This document shows, in pieces, positions 42,510-51,414 of a stretch of DNA of 56,375 nucleotides. The stretch comes from an uncultured Eubacterium sp. (GTDB lineage: Bacteria; Bacillota; Clostridia; Lachnospirales; Lachnospiraceae): assembly GCF_934295145.1 (NCBI RefSeq), contig NZ_CAKRAS010000014.1, positions 1-56,375 of the forward strand, in the 5' to 3' direction. The notes beneath the pieces were generated by a model. The model did not search any database. It saw nothing but the letters and a program-made list of their open reading frames with translations, and had not been told where the DNA came from. The stretch's first letter is position 1. Each line of letters starts with the position of its first letter. The position numbers and the translations under genes are program-made.

Positions 42510-43916
42510 ATGGACGTAAAACATGCTGCAGCTAGAAAGTCATTTGAACTGGCTTTTTCAGGAGTTTATAAATACATCAACAAAAACAAAGAAGAGAACC
42601 TGGTCAAACTGATGAACCTGGCACATAAAATTGCAGGAAAAAACTTCCCACAGTATTTCTGGGATAATGCAAATGAGGTTCTTGGTAATCCGGAGCAGAA
42701 ATGGACACAGATGATCTATGATGCAATGGACAGACTTCATCCAAACATTGTAAAACAGCACGTATTAAACATGGGCTTTGAAGCTGGTCTGACAGGTTTC
42801 AAGAAAGTAAAAGAGAATCGTGAAAAATACGGATGTAACGTACCGTGGGTTATCCTGATGGATCCGACCAGTGCATGTAACCTGAAATGTACAGGATGCT
42901 GGGCAGCTGAGTATGGTCATCAGCTTCAGTTAAGCAATGAGGAACTTGACAGAATCATCACAGAAGCAAAAGAGCTTGGTATTCATTTCTTCGTATTAAC
43001 AGGTGGTGAGCCGATGGTTCGTAAGAAAGATATCCTGATGCTTGCTGAGAAACACAACGATTGCGCATTCCATATCTTCACAAACGGAACACTGATCGAT
43101 GAGGAGCTCTGCAAAGAAGTACAGAGACTTGGTAACTTATCTTTCGCACTGTCTGTAGAGGGATATGCAGAGACAAACGATGACCGTCGTGGACAGGGTG
43201 TATTTGAGAAAGTTATGCACGCTATGGATCTGATGAAAGAGCATGGTCTGTTATTCGGTACATCTATCTGCTACACAAGCAAAAACTATAAAGTAGTTAC
43301 ATCTGATGAATTCCTTCAGATGCTGGTAGATAAAGGAGCAATTCTTTCCTGGTTCTTCCATTACATGCCGGTAGGAAAAGATGCAAGTACAGATCTGCTT
43401 CTGACACCGGAACAGCGTGAGTACATGGTTGAGCGTGTTCGTTTCGTACGAAGCAGAAAATGCCCAATCAAACTTTTTACACTGGATTTCCAGAACGATG
43501 CTGAGTTCGTAGGCGGATGTATCGCCGGTGGTAAGAACTACTTACATATCAATCCGAACGGAGATGTAGAGCCGTGTGTATTCATTCACTACTCCAACAT
43601 CAATATCAAAGAGCATTCCCTGCTTGAGTGCTTACAGCAGCCGCTGTTCATGCAGTATCATGACAATATGCCGTTCAATGACAACCAGCTTCGTCCATGC
43701 CCGATGCTTGAGAATCCGGAGATGATCAAGAAGATGGTAGAGGCTTCCGGAGCTCATTCTACTGATATGCAGGCAGAAGAGCCGGTTGACAGCCTGATCG
43801 CAAAGACAATTCCATACGCAGAGAACTGGAAACCAGTTGCTGACAGATTATGGAAAGAGCGTCAGGATGAAGTCGCTGAGGCAAGAAAAGAGCGTTTTGA
43901 AAAATACGGTGAGTAA
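42510..43916 (+). CDS. Radical SAM protein (second of tandem pair)
   Basis: A 468-residue paralogue of the preceding protein with the same N-terminal helical domain, CNLKCTGC cluster motif, LTGGEP loop, and VGGCIAGG, EPCVF and RPCPM cysteines. The final CxxC pair of the first protein (LCGKC) is replaced by LIAKT, so any auxiliary cluster must be ligated differently. AGGAGG precedes the ATG, 27 nt after the first gene. The two may form a heterodimer or act on successive substrates. Confidence 0.87.
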   Translation: MDVKHAAARKSFELAFSGVYKYINKNKEENLVKLMNLAHKIAGKNFPQYFWDNANEVLGNPEQKWTQMIYDAMDRLHPNIVKQHVLNMGFEAGLTGFKKVKENREKYGCNVPWVILMDPTSACNLKCTGCWAAEYGHQLQLSNEELDRIITEAKELGIHFFVLTGGEPMVRKKDILMLAEKHNDCAFHIFTNGTLIDEELCKEVQRLGNLSFALSVEGYAETNDDRRGQGVFEKVMHAMDLMKEHGLLFGTSICYTSKNYKVVTSDEFLQMLVDKGAILSWFFHYMPVGKDASTDLLLTPEQREYMVERVRFVRSRKCPIKLFTLDFQNDAEFVGGCIAGGKNYLHINPNGDVEPCVFIHYSNINIKEHSLLECLQQPLFMQYHDNMPFNDNQLRPCPMLENPEMIKKMVEASGAHSTDMQAEEPVDSLIAKTIPYAENWKPVADRLWKERQDEVAEARKERFEKYGE

Positions 43917-43932
43917 TCCGTAGAACTTAAAA

Positions 43933-43958
43933 AAGCCCGGATCGTAAGATCCGGGCTT
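43933..43958. terminator. Bidirectional terminator
   Basis: AAGCCCGGATC (43933-43943) pairs perfectly with GATCCGGGCTT (43948-43958) around a GTAA tetraloop. T-rich tracts follow on both strands, serving the radical SAM genes and the convergent ATPase operon. Confidence 0.92.
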
Positions 43959-43973
43959 ATTTTATGCTCTTTT

Positions 43974-44408
43974 TTAGCCTAACAGCAGTAAGCTGAATAC
44001 CAGTGTGAACAGTGCGACTGTCTCAACGATACCGATTACGATAAAGTAGTTTGCAGTACCTTTACCGGTTGATCCCAAAGCGTCTGCAGCTGCAGCTGCG
44101 CATTTGCCCTGGAATAATCCTGAAAGACCGATTGCAAGTCCGCCGAAGAGACCAACACCAAGTGCCAGACCTGCGTCTGCACCGCCAGTTACTGCGGATT
44201 TGATAAAGTTCATAAGAAGGAATCCGTAAATTGTCTGTGTCAGCGGCGCACCGGAAAATGCGATCATGATGAACGGTGCTGCTTTTCCGCTTGCGTAACA
44301 CTTTTTCCAAGCTCCTACTGATGCCATTCCGGCAAATCCTGCACCAAATGCAGATCCTGCTGCTGATAAACCAAGTGCGGCTGCCATACCTATAAATGCG
44401 ATATTCAT
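43974..44408 (-). CDS. ntpK: V/A-type ATPase rotor subunit K (c-ring proteolipid)
   Basis: A 144-residue, four-helix proteolipid made of two fused hairpins. The second hairpin carries the ion-binding Glu in GIVETVALF; the first has Gln at the matching site (APLTQTIYGF). Together with Gln in GLFQGK this Thr-Gln-Gln-Glu set resembles the Na+-binding site of Enterococcus NtpK, suggesting Na+ rather than H+ coupling. AAAGGAG precedes the ATG. It is the last gene of the operon, after a hairpin-rich gap. Confidence 0.92.
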   Translation of the reverse strand: MNIAFIGMAAALGLSAAGSAFGAGFAGMASVGAWKKCYASGKAAPFIMIAFSGAPLTQTIYGFLLMNFIKSAVTGGADAGLALGVGLFGGLAIGLSGLFQGKCAAAAADALGSTGKGTANYFIVIGIVETVALFTLVFSLLLLG

Positions 44409-44439
44409 AATAATTCTCCTTTTTTAAGCTGTTTTGATT

Positions 44440-44516
44440 CAGGAATGTTTTTATCATTCCTGTTGCAAGATGCATATCATGTAATCCATGACATAATCCG
44501 TAAGTGCATCTTTTGC
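44440..44516 (-). other. Tandem hairpins between subunit I and subunit K genes
   Basis: CAGGAATG (44440-44447) pairs with CATTCCTG (44455-44462), and GCAAGATGCA (44465-44474) with TGCATCTTTTGC (44505-44516). No T-run follows either stem. Such stems often separate the c-subunit message so that it can be more abundant than the rest. Confidence 0.6.
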
Positions 44517-44523
44517 AAATCTA

Positions 44524-46362
44524 CTACTTTTTAATCTTTTTGTTAAGTTTAAATGGTTCGTATGCAATTCCTGTCCACTCCAGGCCTGCCTGTCCGGAAA
44601 ACTCCAGAACGTTTAATCGAACGCCGTGTACAACGACGGAAAGGAAACACATGATAATGTTCAGTCCGTGTCCGATCAGTACGACCACAACGCCGAGAAT
44701 GATGAGTGGGCCGTGGAAACCAGCTGCAATGCCGTTAAAACTCTGGGAGATGGCAAAGCCTGCCATGCCTACCGCAAACAGACGGATGTAACTCATTACA
44801 TTACCGAAGCAGCTGATCGTATTTAAAAATACAGTAAATGCATCTGCAACACCACTTTTCAGACCCTGTCCAAATGTTTTGTCCGGGGACATGCCACCGA
44901 AGAGTACGACCAGGATAAATGCAACACCTACCATGGCGAAGATCGGTACGATATTAAGCTTCTGACCAATAACCAGATACAGAGATAACAGATACATGCC
45001 GATGACTGCAACCAGCCATCCAAGGTCTGCCACCCAGCTTAAGTTTTTCTCGCTCAGTTTCTTTTTAATAGAAATCAGACTTCCCAGTGCCATCTGGATT
45101 GCTCCGATGGTAAAGGAAAACTTCATGATGGCATTTTGCTGTGTCACAGCGCTTACACCGAAGTATTCCGGGTAGTTTGCAAACTGAGGAATGACCAGAG
45201 CCTTCAAGAAAGGCACATGCATTGCTTTTTCCATACCAAACCACGTACCTGTGACAGCACCCCATACGATAGTCGCAATGGAGAGAACCAGTAACAGATA
45301 AGTTGTAGTATTAAATTTCTTTGTTTTTGCTACCAGAGCGATCGTTGCGATCAGGATCAGGCAGCCGTAACCGGCATCACCGATGATCATTGCAAAGAAC
45401 AGGGTGAAAAACAGGAAAAACCAGAGGGAGATATCAGACTCCCGATAACCCGGAAGGATTCCAAGGATATCAAATACCGGCTGGATCAGTCCGGACACTT
45501 TTCCGTATTTTACTTTGGTAGGAATATCTGCGTCATCCTCTGACACATCATCCATGGCCCATGCCCATTTATGCTCTGTTGCCGCAGCTTTAAATTTCGG
45601 AAGATCTGCCTCCGGAAGGTATCCGGAAATCCATACAAAATCTTCATCATTTTCTGCTGTTTCACTTGCAGAAGAATAGTTTTCTGCATTTTGCGCCTTC
45701 AGCATCTGAACCTGAAAACTTGCATCATAGATGCTGGATTTTTTTAGGATTTCTTCACATGCATCGATTTCAGTCCGGCAGTTTTTGATTTCTGCGGTCA
45801 GATCATCGATGCCTTTTTCCGGGAGGGTAAATTCTGCTGCCGGAATTGTGAGCGGAAGTGTTCCCAGTACTGCAACCGTGTGCATTTTGTCCACCGGGGT
45901 CAGCGCGATCATTTTGATCTCCGGATCCTGCAGTGCCATCTGGTATTCATTTTTACCAAGGCGGTAGAAGTGGAGATCATATCCATCTTCTTTGATGCGT
46001 TTTACCTCTTCCGGTGAAAAATTGCCCCATGACCGGATCCGTTCCAGCTCGGCATTGGCAGCACTGATTTCCTGTTCCAGGGAGGACTTTTTATCAAATG
46101 TGGTCAGCACATTCTGATACATTTCCTCAAATTCGGAATCGGAGAGAACCGGTGCGGGATCTTTTTTCTTCTTTTTATCCGACGCATAGTCCGTGAGAGC
46201 GGAAGCTGTCTTGGACAGCGTTGTAAAACGCTCTGCAACTGCGCGGTCCGGACTTTTCTTTTCTGCCAGATGTAAGAGCCCTAAGGATCGAAGCCCGTCG
46301 AGCATCTCGTCTTTTCGGGAGACGGATGACACGACGCAGACCATTTTCATTTTCTCTATCAT
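44524..46362 (-). CDS. ntpI: V/A-type ATPase membrane stator subunit I
   Basis: A 612-residue protein with a long cytoplasmic N-terminal half containing coiled-coil stretches and about seven or eight membrane helices in the C-terminal half, the usual a-subunit layout (YIRLFAVGMAGFAISQSFN carries the conserved Arg helix). It connects the rotor to the peripheral stalk and forms the ion half-channels. Its ATG overlaps the subunit D stop codon. Confidence 0.93.
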   Translation of the reverse strand: MIEKMKMVCVVSSVSRKDEMLDGLRSLGLLHLAEKKSPDRAVAERFTTLSKTASALTDYASDKKKKKDPAPVLSDSEFEEMYQNVLTTFDKKSSLEQEISAANAELERIRSWGNFSPEEVKRIKEDGYDLHFYRLGKNEYQMALQDPEIKMIALTPVDKMHTVAVLGTLPLTIPAAEFTLPEKGIDDLTAEIKNCRTEIDACEEILKKSSIYDASFQVQMLKAQNAENYSSASETAENDEDFVWISGYLPEADLPKFKAAATEHKWAWAMDDVSEDDADIPTKVKYGKVSGLIQPVFDILGILPGYRESDISLWFFLFFTLFFAMIIGDAGYGCLILIATIALVAKTKKFNTTTYLLLVLSIATIVWGAVTGTWFGMEKAMHVPFLKALVIPQFANYPEYFGVSAVTQQNAIMKFSFTIGAIQMALGSLISIKKKLSEKNLSWVADLGWLVAVIGMYLLSLYLVIGQKLNIVPIFAMVGVAFILVVLFGGMSPDKTFGQGLKSGVADAFTVFLNTISCFGNVMSYIRLFAVGMAGFAISQSFNGIAAGFHGPLIILGVVVVLIGHGLNIIMCFLSVVVHGVRLNVLEFSGQAGLEWTGIAYEPFKLNKKIKK

Positions 46363-46976
46363 TGTGCCGCCTCCACTAATTTTTTCTTTGAAATCTTTCC
46401 GCGGACAACAGCCGCTGTCTGCTGATCTCCAAGGAAGACACCGATCATGCGGATATTTTCCTTGGCTTCCGGAATCTTGACTTTTTCAAACAGGTTGACT
46501 CGCTGGGAAGTAGAGCGTAACTCTTTCTCCAGAAGTGCTTCCTGTTTGCGCAGTGTTGATACCAGAGCATCCAGACGTGCGATCTCGCGGAGTTTTATAA
46601 TAGCAGTGTCCACCCACAGAGGATAGTCGTCCACATCATACTCGATGTCTTTGAAAGTTAGTTCCTGAAAAGCAGGAACGGTGACACCGGCGATGTTCTC
46701 ATTCTTACAGATGACGGTATCCGGCTGAACCAGATAGTCCAGTTTTTTGCTTTCCTCGAAGATTTCGTTTTCAGCAAATACTGCAACCCAGTCATCCAGG
46801 TCACCGATCATCTGAGCACGCTCGACTTCCTTCTGTTCCAGGTCAGCTTTTGTCTTCGTGATCACGGCCTGCAGCTGTTGCTTTTTCAACTGCAGCGTAG
46901 GAAGATAACGCTGATACTGTTTCAGGCGGTCTTTCTGCAATTTCTGCTCATTTTTTGTAAGTTTGATAGCCATCAA
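46359..46976 (-). CDS. ntpD: V/A-type ATPase central-stalk subunit D
   Basis: A 205-residue protein with long N- and C-terminal helices forming a coiled coil, the rotor shaft. LTKNEQKLQKDRLKQY is the family-typical opening. It follows the B gene by 9 nt and overlaps subunit I (ATGA). Confidence 0.92.
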   Translation of the reverse strand: MMAIKLTKNEQKLQKDRLKQYQRYLPTLQLKKQQLQAVITKTKADLEQKEVERAQMIGDLDDWVAVFAENEIFEESKKLDYLVQPDTVICKNENIAGVTVPAFQELTFKDIEYDVDDYPLWVDTAIIKLREIARLDALVSTLRKQEALLEKELRSTSQRVNLFEKVKIPEAKENIRMIGVFLGDQQTAAVVRGKISKKKLVEAAQ

Positions 46977-46985
46977 CTGCTCCTT

Positions 46986-48281
46986 TTAGTTTAATGCTTC
47001 TTTGTTTGGCCATCTCTCCTGCAGAAGACTTGTCTTCAAACCGGTTTCATTTGGCTCGAAGCATTCTGCAAGGATTTCCCAGCCAAGGTCAAGGGCATCT
47101 TCAAGTGGAATATTTACACTGAGGTCCATAAGTTTTGTCTCGAAAAGCTCACCATATTTCAGAAGCTTTTCATCCCAGTCGCTCATAAGGAATCCCATGG
47201 ATTTCTTCTCCAGAGCTTCTTTATATTGAGAGTAAAGGCGGATCATACCATCCATGAGAGCACGGTGGTCATCTCTTGTCTTTCCATTTACATTCTGTTT
47301 CAGACGGGAGAGAGATCCAAATGGCTCAATGTGTCCGTTTTTCAGATAATACTGACCTTCTGTGATATAACCTGTGTTGTCCGGAACCGGGTGTGTAACG
47401 TCATCACCTGGCATTGTAGTAACACCGAGAATCGTAATGGATCCTGCACCTTCGATGTCAACGGCCTTCTCATAACGGGAAGCCAGACAGCTGTACAGAT
47501 CGCCCGGATAACCACGGTTGGAAGGTACCTGTTCCATAGTGATCGCCATTTCTTTCTGTGCATCGGCGTAGTTTGTCATATCAGTAAGAAGCACCAGTAC
47601 TTTCTTTCCATTTAATGCAAACTGCTCTGCAACAGCAAGTGCCATATCTGGAACCAGAGTACACTCTACCGTCGGATCAGAAGCAGTATGGATAAACATA
47701 ACCGTATGGCTCATGGCACCGCCCTTTTCCAAAGTATCACGGAATGCCAGATAATCATCATATTTCAGTCCCATACCACCTAAAACAATGACATCTACTT
47801 CTGCCTGAAGTGCGATACGGGAGAGCAGTGCATTGTAAGGTTCTCCGGAGATAGAGAAGATTGGAAGTTTCTGACTCTCTACCAGTGTGTTAAATACGTC
47901 GATCATCGGGATACCGGTACGGATCATATTTTTCGGTAAAATACGTTTTGCCGGGTTGAAGGACGGTCCGCCGATCGGAATCATATTTTCTGTCAGCGCC
48001 GGACCGTGATCTCTTGGAACACCGGCACCGTCAAAGACTCTTCCAAGCAGGTGATCAGAGAAGGAAACCATCATTGGTCTGCCAAGGAAGCGGACCGGAT
48101 CACTGGTTCCGACACCCTGTGCACCAGCAAATACCTGAAGGGACACCAGGTCTTTATCAAGTTTTATAACAGTCGCATAACTGTCACCTACGAGAGCCAG
48201 ATCGCCCAGACGGACATCTTTTGCTCTGACCGTAACTACGTTACCGACGATTGATTCTATTTTTGTATATACTTTCTGCAC
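46986..48281 (-). CDS. ntpB: V/A-type ATPase subunit B
   Basis: A 431-residue non-catalytic nucleotide-binding subunit. GRVFDGAGVP, the SISGEPYN loop in place of a P-loop, and VTMPGDDVTHPVPDNTGYITEG are typical of subunit B. It lies between A and D in the operon. Confidence 0.95.
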   Translation of the reverse strand: MQKVYTKIESIVGNVVTVRAKDVRLGDLALVGDSYATVIKLDKDLVSLQVFAGAQGVGTSDPVRFLGRPMMVSFSDHLLGRVFDGAGVPRDHGPALTENMIPIGGPSFNPAKRILPKNMIRTGIPMIDVFNTLVESQKLPIFSISGEPYNALLSRIALQAEVDVIVLGGMGLKYDDYLAFRDTLEKGGAMSHTVMFIHTASDPTVECTLVPDMALAVAEQFALNGKKVLVLLTDMTNYADAQKEMAITMEQVPSNRGYPGDLYSCLASRYEKAVDIEGAGSITILGVTTMPGDDVTHPVPDNTGYITEGQYYLKNGHIEPFGSLSRLKQNVNGKTRDDHRALMDGMIRLYSQYKEALEKKSMGFLMSDWDEKLLKYGELFETKLMDLSVNIPLEDALDLGWEILAECFEPNETGLKTSLLQERWPNKEALN

Positions 48282-48293
48282 GCTAACATCCTC

Positions 48294-50024
48294 CTACTCA
48301 ACAGCTTTTGATTTGTAGAATTCTGAGATTTTCTTTTCCTGTGCGTAGAATTCCGGTGATTTGAATTCTGTACCGTGCCAGTCAAGGAATTCCTGTCTTA
48401 ACTGGTTGAAGAAACCTCGGATCTCATTTTTGTCATCCAGATCATAGGATGCCATCAAAGCATCGTAAAGGACGCTGAATTCTTCCCGCTGTCTGTCCGG
48501 AGAGCATGCTGCATCGATCGGATCGAAAGAGTTCTGCTGCAGATATACAGAATCGAGAAGCTCACCTTTCTGATAAATAATGTAATCTTCTGCGGAAGTT
48601 CCTTCCTCACCGACTACCTTCATCATCTGGTTGATTTCATTTCCTCTGTGCAGAATGGAACGCGCTTCTTCCACACGGGTCATATCGACAACGCCGTCAT
48701 ATTTTGACCAGGAATCCATCGGATGGATCGCCGGGTATTTACGTGCATCAGAACGCTCTCTGGAAAGTCCGTGGAATGCACCAACTACCTTCAGGGTTGC
48801 CTGTGTAACCGGCTCCTCGAAGTTACCACCTGCCGGTGATACGGTACCACCGATGGTTACGGATGCGATCTTGCCGTTTTTCAGTCTTACTTTACCTGCA
48901 CGCTCATAGAAAGAAGCGATAGTGGATTCAAGGTAAGCCGGGAAAGCTTCTTCACCAGGAATCTCTTCCAGACGTCCGGACATCTCACGCATTGCCTGAG
49001 CCCAGCGGCTGGTGGAATCTGCAAGCAGAAGAACATCCAGACCCATCTGTCTGTAATACTCAGCAAGTGTTACGGCTGTGTAGCAGGAAGCCTCTCGTGC
49101 AGCTACCGGCATGGAAGAGGTGTTACAGATAATGATCGTACGCTCCATCAGAGATCTGCCTGTTTTCGGATCTTCCAGTTCCGGGAATTCTTTTAAGATT
49201 TCTACAACCTCGCCGGCACGCTCACCACATGCGGCAACGATAACGATATCGGCTTCACCATTTTTTGCTTCCATATGCTGAAGAACCGTTTTTCCTGCTC
49301 CGAAAGGTCCCGGTACACAGAAGGTTCCGCCTTTTGCTACCGGAAGGAAAGAGTCGATACAACGAATCTGTGTTACAAGTGGTTCGTCCGGACGAAGTCT
49401 TTCATCGTAGCATTTTACAGCCTGTTTAATTGGCTGGGAAATAACCATGCTCAACTCTTTTTCCTCGCCATCCCCATTTTCAATAACGCAAATGGTTGCA
49501 CGTACATGGTAAGAACCTTTTTCTTTGATTGATTTTACTTTCCAGTCATGGCCTTTCAGAGTGAATGGCACCATGATTTCATGTGTGAATAATCCTTCCG
49601 GAACACTTCCAATGGAGTCACCTGCCTCTACGGCATCACCGACTTTTACGGATGGGGTAAATTCCCATTCTCTGTCCGGAATCGGGTCAAGGTATACACC
49701 TCGCTCAAGGAAGAATCCGCACTGCTCGGCCAGATCCGGCAACGGATTCTGCAGACCGTCAAATACCTGTGTGAGCAGACCCGGTCCAAGTTCTACGCTC
49801 ATCAGTTCACCGGTAAATTCTACTGGGTCTCCGACTTTAATGCCGTTTGACATCTCGTAGATCTGCATGCTGGCTACGCCGTTGTTGATTCGGATAACCT
49901 CGCCTTTTAAGCGTTTTCCGTCAACAAGGATATAACCAACTTCATTTTTATGAACGGAACCGTCGAAACTTACATTTGCCAGGTTCCCGTTAATACCAGT
50001 TACATATCCTGTTACTGTTTCCAT
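48294..50024 (-). CDS. ntpA: V/A-type ATPase catalytic subunit A
   Basis: A 576-residue catalytic subunit. The P-loop GPFGAGKT, the bulge domain near residues 110-190 and the ACGERAGEVVE, LLADSTSRWAQAMRE motifs are all present. It hydrolyses or makes ATP at the A/B interface. Confidence 0.96.
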   Translation of the reverse strand: METVTGYVTGINGNLANVSFDGSVHKNEVGYILVDGKRLKGEVIRINNGVASMQIYEMSNGIKVGDPVEFTGELMSVELGPGLLTQVFDGLQNPLPDLAEQCGFFLERGVYLDPIPDREWEFTPSVKVGDAVEAGDSIGSVPEGLFTHEIMVPFTLKGHDWKVKSIKEKGSYHVRATICVIENGDGEEKELSMVISQPIKQAVKCYDERLRPDEPLVTQIRCIDSFLPVAKGGTFCVPGPFGAGKTVLQHMEAKNGEADIVIVAACGERAGEVVEILKEFPELEDPKTGRSLMERTIIICNTSSMPVAAREASCYTAVTLAEYYRQMGLDVLLLADSTSRWAQAMREMSGRLEEIPGEEAFPAYLESTIASFYERAGKVRLKNGKIASVTIGGTVSPAGGNFEEPVTQATLKVVGAFHGLSRERSDARKYPAIHPMDSWSKYDGVVDMTRVEEARSILHRGNEINQMMKVVGEEGTSAEDYIIYQKGELLDSVYLQQNSFDPIDAACSPDRQREEFSVLYDALMASYDLDDKNEIRGFFNQLRQEFLDWHGTEFKSPEFYAQEKKISEFYKSKAVE

Positions 50025-50082
50025 TCAATTTTCTCCTGTTATTAATAGTTTTCCGTTTTATCAGTGAAGATGTGTATTTCTT

Positions 50083-50604
50083 CTATAACTGATAAACGCG
50101 CTGCTGCACCTGATCAAAAAGACGTTTGAATTCCTTTTTGCCTTTTTCCTGTACAAAACAGTTCTGGCGCTCCAGCAGTTTCAATTTCACCGCATACCCA
50201 AAGAGATATACATCGTCAAAGGTATGCAAACCTACCAGGGAATCAAGATTTTCAAATTCGTAATCCAGCAGGATCTTTTCGGCTTCCAGCGGATTCTTTG
50301 CTGCAAGCACCGTTCCAACTATCTGGGTGAGCACTGCATCCTTGTCGTAGGATTTTAAGTAGGCCCGTCCAAGGTTTGCGCTTCTCTGATAATTCAGTTC
50401 ACTCATCAGGTTGTTATAAAAAACGGCCCAGTCTTTTAAGAGTGGCCCCTCATCAGAGGAGAGAGTGAGATTACTTAAAAATTCGTATTTTGATTCACTT
50501 ACATTTGACTGGCACATGCCAAGAAACTCTTCATAGGAAAATGGCATATCACCGTCGGTCTTAAGGTCTGGCAGGCTGGATATCAGATAATAATATGAAG
50601 CCAT
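50083..50604 (-). CDS. V-type ATPase-associated DUF2764 protein
   Basis: A 173-residue helical protein opening MASYYYLISSLPDL, a signature of the DUF2764 family found in the same operon position in spirochaetes and chlamydiae. It probably substitutes for the C/d-type subunit that joins the stalk to the rotor ring. The start is ATG at 50604, 6 nt after AGGAGG; a GTG two codons earlier overlaps that site. Confidence 0.85.
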   Translation of the reverse strand: MASYYYLISSLPDLKTDGDMPFSYEEFLGMCQSNVSESKYEFLSNLTLSSDEGPLLKDWAVFYNNLMSELNYQRSANLGRAYLKSYDKDAVLTQIVGTVLAAKNPLEAEKILLDYEFENLDSLVGLHTFDDVYLFGYAVKLKLLERQNCFVQEKGKKEFKRLFDQVQQRVYQL

Positions 50605-50616
50605 AAGCACCTCCTG

Positions 50617-51177
50617 TTAGAAATCAAGATTTCTGAAGTATGGCATCAGCATCTGCATGATCTCATCATCGGAACAGTCAAAATAACCGGAACCATCCTT
50701 TGCTGACAGGCGGAAGCCTGCGCGTACGCCTTTGGCTGGTCTGATCTCGAGACCGTTTTTGATTTCTTCTGCAAGTTCTGCTTTCAGAGCATCACTTACT
50801 TCTGCAACTTCTACGGAATAACTATCTACCCCTTCGTCTGTAATAACAGCTTTGATCAGTTTCCCAAGTGCAGCATCCGAGAGATTGTCTTTCACTTTTG
50901 CAGAAAGAATTTTTTCAAATTCTGCTTTCACCTCGGTTTTAAATGCGAGTATCGCGTCACGTTTTGCCTGTTCTGCACTGATGGCAGCGCTTTCTTTCAG
51001 AATACCGATTTCTTTTTCTGAAGCTTCCTGTATACTTTTTGCTTCGGATTTTGCATCTGCGATAATGGCGTCTGCTTTTTTCTTAGCTTCTGAAATAATT
51101 GCTTCTGCTTCTGCATTGGCTGCGTCAATTCCGTCTTTGCGGATGGAGGAAACTAAGTCCTGAATCTGTAATTCCAT
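50617..51177 (-). CDS. ntpE: V/A-type ATPase peripheral-stalk subunit E
   Basis: A 186-residue protein with a long charged, alanine-rich N-terminal helix (about residues 1-100) and a globular C-terminal head, as expected for the peripheral stalk. It is the first gene of the operon. No gene for the second stalk subunit (G/H) or subunit F is present. Confidence 0.88.
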   Translation of the reverse strand: MELQIQDLVSSIRKDGIDAANAEAEAIISEAKKKADAIIADAKSEAKSIQEASEKEIGILKESAAISAEQAKRDAILAFKTEVKAEFEKILSAKVKDNLSDAALGKLIKAVITDEGVDSYSVEVAEVSDALKAELAEEIKNGLEIRPAKGVRAGFRLSAKDGSGYFDCSDDEIMQMLMPYFRNLDF

Positions 51178-51234
51178 ACGTTCACTTCCCTTCTTGTATT
51201 GAAATTGTACTGAATAAAATACAATTTAGAACTC

Positions 51235-51263
51235 ATTATAATATACAATGGTTTGACATGCAA
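51235..51263 (-). promoter_or_regulatory. Promoter of the V/A-type ATPase operon
   Basis: On the minus strand TTGCAT (51258-51263) and a perfect TATAAT (51235-51240) are 17 bp apart, about 58 bp before the subunit E ATG. Confidence 0.82.
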
Positions 51264-51377
51264 GTGTTTTTTGAATAGTTTAAAATTAGACAATCTTACC
51301 AGTTATTATGCCGGAAATTGGATAAATTTTACAAAAATAGTGTTTTTTTTTAAGTACGCTTTTGGTATCCTCTTTTC

Positions 51378-51407
51378 TTGTGCAAAGAGATAGGCGTATG
51401 TTATACT
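51378..51407 (+). promoter_or_regulatory. Promoter placing the ylmH start at +1
   Basis: TTGTGC (51378-51383) and TATACT (51402-51407) are 18 bp apart. Transcription would begin at about 51414-51415, the A of the ylmH start codon, and no ribosome binding site is present upstream. Confidence 0.65.
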
Positions 51408-51414
51408 TATTTTC

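Noticed and set aside
43960..51240. F-type ATP synthase
   Set aside because: Subunit motifs, sizes and order match the V/A type, with a duplicated proteolipid and a large subunit I.
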